Shown here piece by piece: positions 1 through 5,448 of a stretch of DNA of 21,113 nucleotides. The notes beneath the pieces are model-generated. The model worked only from the letters and a program-made list of their open reading frames with translations. It was not told the DNA's origin and ran no database searches. The translations under genes were made by a program, and so were the position numbers. Every line of letters begins with the position of its first letter. Position 1 is the first letter of the stretch. The DNA comes from Clostridiales bacterium (GTDB lineage Bacteria; Bacillota_A; Clostridia; Oscillospirales; Oscillospiraceae), in contig DXUR01000013.1 of assembly GCA_019417795.1 (NCBI GenBank), positions 1 to 21,113 of the forward strand, written 5' to 3'.

Positions 1-106
1 TTACATTCCAAGTACACATTATATGATTCGCCAGCTTGAATTATTCCCAAATGAATTAGACGAATGTTGGTTAGCTGGTAGAGTTTTTATTGAGGAAGAA
101 AAATGA
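1..106 (+). CDS. 3' end of an unidentified gene (partial)
   Basis: Reading from base 2, an open frame of 34 codons ends at the TGA at 104-106. It would encode a C-terminal tail containing [17 protein letters not shown] and ending in FIEEEK. I do not recognise the family; it is not the usual erm(B) leader peptide. The stop lies 34 bases before the erm(B) ATG on the same strand, so erm(B) may be transcribed by read-through from this gene. It could instead be a chance open frame, but the uninterrupted frame to the window edge and its ordinary amino-acid composition favour a real gene end. Confidence 0.5.
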
Positions 107-140
107 GCGAATATTCACAGCAAATAAAAAGGGATATTAC

Positions 141-878
141 ATGAACAAAAATATAAAATATTCTCAAAACTTTTTAACGAGTGAAAAAGTACTCAACCAA
201 ATAATAAAACAATTGAATTTAAAAGAAACCGATACCGTTTACGAAATTGGAACAGGTAAAGGGCATTTAACGACGAAACTGGCTAAAATAAGTAAACAGG
301 TAACGTCTATTGAATTAGACAGTCATCTATTCAACTTATCGTCAGAAAAATTAAAACTGAATACTCGTGTCACTTTAATTCACCAAGATATTCTACAGTT
401 TCAATTCCCTAACAAACAGAGGTATAAAATTGTTGGGAGTATTCCTTACCATTTAAGCACACAAATTATTAAAAAAGTGGTTTTTGAAAGCCATGCGTCT
501 GACATCTATCTGATTGTTGAAGAAGGATTCTACAAGCGTACCTTGGATATTCACCGAACACTAGGGTTGCTCTTGCACACTCAAGTCTCGATTCAGCAAT
601 TGCTTAAGCTGCCAGCGGAATGCTTTCATCCTAAACCAAAAGTAAACAGTGTCTTAATAAAACTTACCCGCCATACCACAGATGTTCCAGATAAATATTG
701 GAAGCTATATACGTACTTTGTTTCAAAATGGGTCAATCGAGAATATCGTCAACTGTTTACTAAAAATCAGTTTCATCAAGCAATGAAACACGCCAAAGTA
801 AACAATTTAAGTACCGTTACTTATGAGCAAGTATTGTCTATTTTTAATAGTTATCTATTATTTAACGGGAGGAAATAA
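141..878 (+). CDS. erm(B): 23S rRNA (adenine-N6)-dimethyltransferase Erm(B)
   Basis: This 245-residue protein matches Erm(B) as I know it, from [18 protein letters not shown] to the end FNGRK. It dimethylates A2058 of 23S rRNA in the cytoplasm and gives resistance to macrolides, lincosamides and streptogramin B. The SAM-binding motif [11 protein letters not shown] is at about residues 36-46 and the catalytic SIPYHLS segment at about 101-107. I chose the ATG at 141 because it is the known Erm(B) start and has AAGGGA 7-8 bases upstream. An in-frame start at 90 has no family support. The usual upstream leader peptide and attenuator are absent: the familiar sequence is replaced just before the ATG, so expression is probably constitutive or driven by the upstream gene. 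Downstream, the usual flank is replaced by an epsilon antitoxin remnant from about base 885. Confidence 0.97.
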
Positions 879-884
879 TTAAAC

Positions 885-1076
885 TATGTTTTGAACCATG
901 AATTAAATAAAAATGACTCTCAATTATTGGAAGTCAATTTATTAAACCAATTAAAGCTTGCAAAACGTGTAAATCTTTTTGATTATTCTTTAGAAGAATT
1001 ACAAGCCGTTCATGAGTATTGGCGGTCAATGAATCGTTACTCAAAACAAGTTTTGAATAAAGAGAAAGTGGCTTAA
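885..1076 (+). pseudogene. Epsilon antitoxin remnant, 5'-truncated (epsilon-zeta TA system)
   Basis: The frame ending at 1076 encodes NHELNKNDSQLLEVNLL through to NKEKVA, which matches the C-terminal two thirds of the 90-residue epsilon antitoxin of the pSM19035/pAMbeta1 family. Roughly the first 28 residues are missing, and the sequence runs directly into the erm(B) 3' flank. The only initiator is a TTG at 891 with no well-spaced ribosome binding site. The lost N-terminal part contains the helix by which epsilon is known to block the nucleotide site of zeta, so the product should not neutralise toxin even if made. The zeta remnant starts two bases after the stop, preserving the original operon spacing. 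The omega and delta genes that normally precede epsilon are absent. Confidence 0.88.
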
Positions 1077-1077
1077 T

Positions 1078-1228
1078 ATGGCAAATATAGTCAATTTTAC
1101 TGACAAACAGTTTGAGAATCGCTTAAATGATAATTTAGAAGAATTGGTTCAAGTAAAAAAGCGGTTGAATCGCCAACCGCTTTTTTACTTGGTGGGCAAT
1201 CAGGGTCAGGGAAAACCAGTTTGCGAAG
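1078..1228 (+). pseudogene. Zeta toxin, N-terminal remnant with frameshift
   Basis: The ATG at 1078 begins [19 protein letters not shown], the start of the 287-residue zeta toxin, a P-loop kinase that phosphorylates UDP-N-acetylglucosamine and poisons wall synthesis. Compared with the zeta gene as I remember it, one G is missing at about 1161-1162. The frame therefore changes after about residue 27 and ends at a TGA at 1237-1239. Bases up to about 1228 still align with zeta in the shifted frame and include the Walker A region, but homology then stops abruptly. The missing middle of the gene, about 160 codons, is replaced by unrelated DNA carrying a kinase-like gene. The C-terminal part resumes at 2122. 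The gene is dead, which fits its truncated antitoxin. Confidence 0.85.
1155..1186 (+). terminator. Perfect 13-bp hairpin with T-run inside the zeta remnant
   Basis: Bases 1155-1167 (AAAAAAGCGGTTG) are perfectly complementary to 1174-1186 (CAACCGCTTTTTT), with a 6-base loop. The A-run and T-run flanks make it look like a bidirectional intrinsic terminator. The palindrome is perfect only because of the same one-base deletion that frameshifts zeta. Function as a terminator is inferred, since the T-run is part of the stem and the GC core is only about seven pairs. Confidence 0.5.
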
Positions 1229-1286
1229 AAGATGATTGAGCAGGCAGGAACAAAGTGATAAATTCAAATTGTGAGGGAAAATACAG

Positions 1287-1832
1287 ATGAATCAAGGAAG
1301 AATTATTGTGATTACAGGCTCACCGGGGACAGGAAAAACAACAACTGCGTCAATTGTCGCAAAGGAATCAGATATGGATAAATCAGTGCATATGCACACC
1401 GATGACTTTTTTCATTACTTAAGCAAAGGCGCAATACCACCACATTTGCCAGAATCCAACAAGCAAAATCTGGTTGTCATTGAAGCCTTTTTAGAAGCTG
1501 CAAAGCGATATGCTCGTGGCGGATATGATGTAATTGTAGATGGGATTGTCGGGCCATGGTTTTTGGAGCCATGGAAAGCTCTTGCCCAAGAAGATTACGA
1601 GGTACACTATATTGTATTAAGAGCGAGTAAAAAAGAAACTATGAAGCGAGCTGTGGAACGCTCAAAATTAGATAGAAAAACAAATATTGAATTAGTGGAA
1701 ACAATGTGGGAGCAATTTTCCGGTTTGGGGATATATGAATCAAATGTCATAGACACAACTACATTCACAATTAAAGATACGGTTTCCGCAATAAAAGAAA
1801 GAGTTGCATGTGGGACGTCTTTACTATCTTAG
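1287..1832 (+). CDS. P-loop kinase-like protein (AAA_33 / phosphotransferase type)
   Basis: This intact 181-residue protein has a Walker A motif GSPGTGKTTT at residues 11-20. A following HTDDFFHYL segment at about 37-45 contains the acidic pair that sits near the substrate in small-molecule P-loop kinases such as chloramphenicol phosphotransferase and shikimate or gluconate kinases. A hydrophobic strand ending in VDGIVGPW (about 88-95) and arginine-rich helices near 110-130 fit the lid region. Substrate unknown; no signal peptide or membrane segment. The start is supported by GTGAGGG nine bases before the ATG. Just upstream, an open frame ending MIEQAGTK and TGA at 1256-1258 may be the tail of a gene carried in from the donor. 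The gene lies within an insert that interrupts zeta, itself a P-loop kinase. Resistance or a repair-kinase role are both possible and unproven. Confidence 0.7.
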   Translation: MNQGRIIVITGSPGTGKTTTASIVAKESDMDKSVHMHTDDFFHYLSKGAIPPHLPESNKQNLVVIEAFLEAAKRYARGGYDVIVDGIVGPWFLEPWKALAQEDYEVHYIVLRASKKETMKRAVERSKLDRKTNIELVETMWEQFSGLGIYESNVIDTTTFTIKDTVSAIKERVACGTSLLS

Positions 1833-2121
1833 ACATTCCCATTTGTCAGGAAGATAGCAAAGCCAGCCGAGCCAGTCAACGGTCAAGATGAACGGCGCAT
1901 TTCATGCGCCGCCGTTGACAGTCACGCCCGTCTTTGCTAAAAAGTAATCAAGGCGGGAAAGCCCTAAAATGGCTTCCCGCCCATTTCAATTTTTAGAAAA
2001 GAAACGCTCCAAAATCAGAAAGAGAGCGTCCAAGCACTTTGAGGGATTGGCCGCCTTGTCCACCCATTCAGCGGGACAGCGGGCGGAGGTCAAGGCCGGG
2101 TGTAAACCCGTTCATTTCAGC
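1833..2121 (+). other. GC-rich non-coding remnant of another mobile element, with two hairpins
   Basis: This stretch is visibly richer in GC than its flanks and has no supportable gene. It contains an imperfect hairpin at 1875-1919: outer arms GTCAACGG/CCGTTGAC, inner arms CGGCGCA/TGCGCCG around a TTTCA loop, and a bulge on one side. A second hairpin at 1952-1981 has arms GGCGGGAA/TTCCCGCC plus an inner GCC/GGC, followed by a T-rich stretch. The style resembles spacer DNA of clostridial conjugative elements. It ends abruptly at 2121, where zeta homology resumes, so the insert probably reached its present place by recombination between element fragments. An open frame beginning at 1969 only joins this spacer to the zeta tail. 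Confidence 0.6.
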
Positions 2122-2422
2122 TTAGAAACCCTTCATAAAACGGGCTTATTTAGCGATATAAGGCTTTATAATAGAGAAGGAGTGAAACTTCTATTCAAGT
2201 TTAGAAACGCCTTCCATTAGTCCGAAAGAGACCTTAGAAAGAGAATTAAATCGTAAAGTATCAGGGAAAGAAATTCAACCGACTTTGGAGAGAATAGAGC
2301 AAAAAATGGTTCAAAATCAACACCAAGAAACCCCTGAATTTAAAGCAATTCAACAAAAATTGGAAAGCTTGCAGCTACCTACACCACCAATACCCAAAAC
2401 ACCTAAACTTCCAGGACTTTAA
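2122..2422 (+). pseudogene. Zeta toxin, C-terminal remnant with frameshift
   Basis: From 2122 the frame encodes [20 protein letters not shown], the C-terminal third of zeta. A one-base insertion at about 2190-2191 then shifts the frame, and the shifted frame stops at 2218-2220. Reading on in the corrected frame restores [19 protein letters not shown] and continues to the proline-rich end [12 protein letters not shown] with a stop at 2420-2422, as in the plasmid zeta gene. This piece lacks the kinase core and any start of its own, so no functional toxin is expected. A strong terminator follows 13 bases later, as expected for the end of the original epsilon-zeta operon. Confidence 0.87.
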
Positions 2423-2435
2423 ACCTTAAAAAAGG

Positions 2436-2475
2436 AAAAGAGTAGTTACCAAAAAACGGTAACTACTCTTTTTTT
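2436..2475 (+). terminator. Intrinsic terminator after the zeta remnant
   Basis: A 15-bp perfect stem is formed by 2436-2450 (AAAAGAGTAGTTACC) and 2458-2472 (GGTAACTACTCTTTT), with a 7-base loop and a run of T extending to 2475. The A-run on the left arm makes it potentially bidirectional. It would isolate the erm(B)/TA region from the cargo operon that starts at 2926. Confidence 0.9.
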
Positions 2476-2609
2476 ATAAAAACCTTTCCTCATGTTTGAA
2501 AAGCTGATCGAGAAATAAAGCACACAACGGTATTCTTTCTTTTTTCAGTTGGTACATTTTGCAGTCTGTAACGTGTCATTTACTGTTTGTTACCTTAACA
2601 TATCCAGTC
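2476..2609 (+). other. Intergenic DNA without recognisable gene
   Basis: No supportable coding region is visible in this stretch. It joins the zeta terminator to the hairpin region ahead of the cargo operon. I could not pick a convincing sigma-A promoter here, although the cargo operon must be transcribed from somewhere between here and 2913. Confidence 0.5.
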
Positions 2610-2655
2610 GAAAACACAAGGGTATATAAACGAGCAAGCTCGCCCTTGTGTTTTC
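2610..2655. repeat. Long nested inverted repeat, possible oriT remnant
   Basis: Bases 2610-2622 (GAAAACACAAGGG) pair perfectly with 2643-2655 (CCCTTGTGTTTTC). Inside, CGAGC (2631-2635) pairs with GCTCG (2638-2642) around an AA loop, leaving an A/T-rich bulge at 2623-2630. A long inverted repeat next to a short arginine/lysine-rich ORF start (2711) is the usual layout of a MOBP origin of transfer. I cannot identify a nic site, so the oriT reading is inference; a terminator or a DNA-binding site is also possible. Confidence 0.4.
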
Positions 2656-2710
2656 TTTGTGTCTATGTTGCGTTCTCGTCACAGCAAACGACACGAACAC
2701 ACTGGCGAAA

Positions 2711-2764
2711 ATGAACCAACAAAACGAAAAAAGAAAGGAGCGTATACTTCACAGACGGTGTTAA
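2711..2764 (+). pseudogene. Micro-ORF, possible truncated start of a DNA-binding (MobC-like) protein
   Basis: ATG at 2711 opens a 17-codon frame, MNQQNEKRKERILHRRC, ending at TAA 2762-2764. The basic N-terminus resembles the starts of MobC-type relaxosome proteins, and it lies 55 bases after the long inverted repeat. There is no good Shine-Dalgarno sequence. The assignment rests on composition and position only. Confidence 0.2.
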
Positions 2765-2777
2765 GGATACTTACCAG

Positions 2778-2840
2778 ATGAAACCGTACATTGCACCGAC
2801 CGCTGCTGAGTTGGAACAATTTCTTTCCTCTCTAAATTAA
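2778..2840 (+). CDS. Possible 20-residue peptide with KPYxxP motif, or a C-terminal gene remnant
   Basis: ATG at 2778 is preceded by AAGGA with about 10 bases of spacing and opens a 20-codon frame, beginning MKPYIAP and ending in FLSSLN, with TAA at 2838-2840. The frame is also open upstream to 2715, reading FTDGVKDTYQ just before the methionine, so this may be the tail of a deleted gene. The Y-x-x-P core is seen in many short leader-type peptides, but no peptide-modifying enzyme is encoded nearby. Function unknown. Confidence 0.3.
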   Translation: MKPYIAPTAAELEQFLSSLN

Positions 2841-2850
2841 ATCTTGCCGA

Positions 2851-2888
2851 AGCAGTGATGTGTCAGACTTTCCTGACACATCGCCGCT
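2851..2888 (+). promoter_or_regulatory. Hairpin upstream of the first cargo gene
   Basis: GATGTGTCAG (2857-2866) pairs perfectly with CTGACACATC (2873-2882) around a 6-base loop. The stem can be extended outward to 2851-2888 with one mismatch and one wobble. It lies 24 bases before the Shine-Dalgarno of the 2926 gene and has no trailing T-run. It could be a leader-RNA structure or protein-binding site rather than a terminator. Confidence 0.4.
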
Positions 2889-2925
2889 TTGCACTTCACA
2901 AAATCCGCTGCCAGGAGGTGATGAA

Positions 2926-3795
2926 ATGAGTATGGTAAATGCTGACTCCGTTCAGCTATTCGCAATGCTGAAAAAAATGCAGGATTCCATTTCCTCCATC
3001 GAAACTACCAAAAAATCTGTAAAGATGAAATATGAACAGTTAGGTGCTGGATGGCAAGATAAAAAATACAACGAGTTGGGCGTGGTTGTAAGAGACTGCA
3101 ACAAGGCTCTCAATGACATATTGGTAATTATGCTTCAAGCAGAAAAATATGTGGCTTTACTCGCCAAGAGCCTTAGTGAATACGAAAGTGTTCAACTAGG
3201 ATCTACAAATGGAATATCTGCAAGCACACCTCAGACCAGTAGTTTTGCTGTTACACCATCAAGTGCAGATACAACCACCTTTGAGTCAAATACCTTTGGT
3301 TCTAATCTTGCATTTGTTCAAGACAGACTATCAGCTGAACGATATTTTTCCCGTGGAAATCACTATGAAGAATATCGAGATTATTGGGAGAACGGGAACT
3401 ATACCTTTTCTCGAAATGAAAATCCAGAACTCGTATACGTTAGAGCAAGGGATATTGAAGGAGTTTATCTCAGTGACCGAGAACTTGGGAACCCGGAAGG
3501 ATTTTGGACACGGAATGGTCGAGAGGGATGGTCGAGAGAAAACATTCTAAGGCGAGCTTCGCACATCCAAGATGTTCGTCAAAATACTGAGTCAGGAATG
3601 TCTTTGGATGAGCTTTCACAAAACCCAGTGTTAGATGATACCATTCGTAGCTATTACAATAATCCTGTCCAGGTTGCGCAGGTAGGTTCTTATTATGTAT
3701 TTCAGAGTGATGGGCGACATCGAACACTTGCAGCTCAATCGCTTGATACATATATCCCGGTTTTAGTAACAGGTAGCTACACTCGAAATGATTAA
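2926..3795 (+). CDS. WXG100-like polymorphic toxin with ParB-like C-terminal domain
   Basis: This 289-residue protein has two parts. Residues 1-90 are a helical domain with a central W-x-D turn (GAGWQDKKY, W43), resembling WXG100/LXG-type N-terminal domains that direct proteins to type VII-like secretion in Gram-positive bacteria. A Ser/Thr-rich linker (about 92-125) leads to a C-terminal domain. Near residues 262-270 this reads DGRHRTLAA followed by a strand ending IPVLV, the hallmark of ParB/sulfiredoxin-like folds, which occur as nuclease toxins in polymorphic systems. The ATG at 2926 has AGGAGGTG five bases upstream; the open frame extends back to 2860 but lacks a ribosome site. The next gene, 19 bases on, repeats the same N-terminal domain with a different C-terminus. 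Secretion and toxicity are inferred; no signal peptide is present, as expected for this class. Confidence 0.65.
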   Translation: MSMVNADSVQLFAMLKKMQDSISSIETTKKSVKMKYEQLGAGWQDKKYNELGVVVRDCNKALNDILVIMLQAEKYVALLAKSLSEYESVQLGSTNGISASTPQTSSFAVTPSSADTTTFESNTFGSNLAFVQDRLSAERYFSRGNHYEEYRDYWENGNYTFSRNENPELVYVRARDIEGVYLSDRELGNPEGFWTRNGREGWSRENILRRASHIQDVRQNTESGMSLDELSQNPVLDDTIRSYYNNPVQVAQVGSYYVFQSDGRHRTLAAQSLDTYIPVLVTGSYTRND

Positions 3796-3814
3796 CAAAT
3801 GAGGAGGTGAGTGT

Positions 3815-4855
3815 TTGAGCAACGTAAATGCTGATGCAACTCAATTACTGACAATACTGAAAAATATGCGGACCTCCATTTCTTCTATCGAAACTACAAG
3901 AAGTTCTGTGAAGATGAAATATCAGCAATTGGGAATTGGATGGAATGACAAGAAGTACGATGAGCTGGGAACTATCGTAAAAGATTGCAACAAAGCCCTG
4001 AATGATATTTTACAGATTATGCTTCAGGCCGAAAAATACGTTGCTTCACTTGCCAAAAGTGTACAAGAATATGATAATGTTAATTTGGACACTCCTTCTG
4101 CACGAAATTCTTTCCTCCAGGGTCTGCAAACACCTAATGTTGGTAATTCGTCTTATCAGTATTGCCTTGGCGTGCTAACCCAAGGTAGCACACCAGACGG
4201 ATATATCGCTGTTATATCACAACGCCATGAAAATGCAGAGCAGAATGTCAGAGAAGTGTTTGACCATTTCGCTGGTAAACTGATGATACAAGATTCTGAA
4301 TATCCACCGGATCAGACAGCACATTACTCACCGGGAAATTATATAGGGCATTCACGAGGAGTCTACTACAATGCAGCTTCTGATATGACAAATCCAAGAG
4401 GTGCAGGAACAACTTATTTCCACGAGCTTGCTCACATGATCGACCATGCTTCGTGCAACTATCGGAGCAATCTATCCAATACTCCAGAATTTGCTGAGGC
4501 ACTGGTTGAGGACGGACAAAGAATCCTGAGCTTATATAACAATCTTCCAGTGGAAAAGCAAACTGCTTTTCTGACCCGTATTAGGCAGGATTCAGCTCAC
4601 TCCTTCTCGGACTTAATTGATGCGACAACAAATGGTCAATTGCACGGAAATTATGGTCACTCAAGGAACTATTGGACGAGACCGGGCAATCTACAAGCAG
4701 AAGCCTTTGCCCACTTTTTTGAAGCGTCTATGGGAGACCAAGGCAAATTAGAGCTATTAGCAAATTTCTTTCCTACAGCGTTTGGTATTTTTTCTTCAAT
4801 GATTGATTCTATTAGACCAGATAATCATGTTAGGGTCTTGAGCAGAGAAAGGTAG
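3815..4855 (+). CDS. WXG100-like polymorphic toxin with HExxH zinc metallopeptidase domain
   Basis: This 346-residue protein starts at TTG 3815, five bases after GAGGAGGTG and at the position equivalent to its upstream paralogue. Residues 1-90 are about 72% identical to that paralogue, including the W-x-D turn (GIGWNDKKY, W43). The C-terminal domain (about 110-346) is unrelated to the paralogue's and carries a zinc-protease motif HELAH (H203, E204, H207). A second acidic helix, QAEAFAHFFE (about 294-303), probably supplies the third zinc ligand. The GxxYxNAASD segment before the motif looks like the edge strand of a minimal metzincin/gluzincin-type peptidase. The paired architecture suggests one delivery domain with two exchangeable effectors. 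Target and secretion are unknown. Three small or membrane genes follow closely on the same strand. Confidence 0.72.
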   Translation: MSNVNADATQLLTILKNMRTSISSIETTRSSVKMKYQQLGIGWNDKKYDELGTIVKDCNKALNDILQIMLQAEKYVASLAKSVQEYDNVNLDTPSARNSFLQGLQTPNVGNSSYQYCLGVLTQGSTPDGYIAVISQRHENAEQNVREVFDHFAGKLMIQDSEYPPDQTAHYSPGNYIGHSRGVYYNAASDMTNPRGAGTTYFHELAHMIDHASCNYRSNLSNTPEFAEALVEDGQRILSLYNNLPVEKQTAFLTRIRQDSAHSFSDLIDATTNGQLHGNYGHSRNYWTRPGNLQAEAFAHFFEASMGDQGKLELLANFFPTAFGIFSSMIDSIRPDNHVRVLSRER

Positions 4856-4864
4856 GTGCATACA

Positions 4865-5119
4865 ATGGACAAAAACAAGAGCGTTGCAGATTTTATGAAT
4901 AGCTTCCTTAATACACCTGAACCGAAAATTGATAATGAGTATTATGAAATCGAAGAACAGTATTTTCGGCAATTCGGTCATGGTGTCCCAAGGGAAATGT
5001 TGCCTGATAGCATTTCAACGGAACAAATTAAACAAGCCATGAAAAAATGCATTCTTTCCAAAAAGGATAATCTCTTTGAACTATTAGGCATCATTATCAA
5101 CGATAATTATTTATATTAA
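4865..5119 (+). CDS. Unknown small acidic protein, candidate immunity or partner protein
   Basis: This 84-residue protein starts nine bases after the metallopeptidase toxin stop and is the first gene behind it, the usual place for an immunity gene. The ATG at 4865 has AGGTG six bases upstream; a GTG at 4856 would add three residues. It has no membrane segment or signal peptide. Visible features are an acidic N-terminal half with EYYEIEEQYF at about 26-35, a conserved-looking FGHGVPREMLPDS at about 37-49, and a C-terminal helix pair. I do not recognise a family with certainty. An immunity role is inferred from position only. Confidence 0.65.
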   Translation: MDKNKSVADFMNSFLNTPEPKIDNEYYEIEEQYFRQFGHGVPREMLPDSISTEQIKQAMKKCILSKKDNLFELLGIIINDNYLY

Positions 5120-5135
5120 GAAAAGGAACGACGAC

Positions 5136-5399
5136 ATGGATGAAGACAACATTATAACTTTGAATGATGAGAATGGGAACGAAGTTGAATTTGAATTTCT
5201 TGACTTAATACCGTATCGCCAGAACGAATATGTTGTCCTGCTTCCTATTGGAGATTCGGATGGGCAAGTTGTTATTTTGCAGCTGAAAGAAATTGACGAT
5301 GAAACAGAAGAATATGTTGGTGTTGAAAACGAATTTGTGTTAGAGACTGTCTTTGCTCTGTTCAAAGAGCGAAACAAAGATTTCTTTACATTTGAGTAA
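5136..5399 (+). CDS. DUF1292 (YrzB-like) family protein
   Basis: This 87-residue, strongly acidic protein starts with MDEDNIITLNDENGNEVEFE, then has a strand pair YVVLLPIGDSDGQVVILQL (about 33-51) and an acidic segment ending in a short helix VLETVFALF (about 69-77). This is the pattern of DUF1292/YrzB proteins: Asp/Glu-rich beta structure with the phrase D-E-x-G-N-E near the start. AAAAGGA eight bases before the ATG supports the start. It lies 16 bases after the preceding gene and in the same operon as the toxins. Housekeeping copies have no well-defined role; here, in cargo, it might be a chaperone or immunity partner, which is inference. Confidence 0.72.
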   Translation: MDEDNIITLNDENGNEVEFEFLDLIPYRQNEYVVLLPIGDSDGQVVILQLKEIDDETEEYVGVENEFVLETVFALFKERNKDFFTFE

Positions 5400-5436
5400 T
5401 TAAACAATGCAAGCTCAAACCAACAACACGATAAAA

Positions 5437-5444
5437 GGGGGGGG
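5437..5444 (+). promoter_or_regulatory. Eight-G tract serving as Shine-Dalgarno of the M48 gene
   Basis: AAAA is followed by eight G at 5437-5444, and the ATG follows at 5449. This is the only candidate ribosome binding site for the M48 protease gene. A homopolymer of this length is prone to slippage, which would change spacing rather than reading frame. Confidence 0.5.
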
Positions 5445-5448
5445 CATT

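Noticed and set aside
1969..2220. An 83-codon open frame as a real gene
   Set aside because: It joins GC-rich spacer DNA to a frameshifted zeta fragment; only the part from 2122 is recognisable, and as a remnant.
2860..2925. Upstream extension of the first toxin gene
   Set aside because: The added residues lie across a hairpin and the Shine-Dalgarno of the 2926 start; the paralogue starts at the equivalent place.
3470..3844. A 124-codon minus-strand frame over the toxin genes
   Set aside because: It is antisense to two convincing genes, without ribosome site or recognisable domain.
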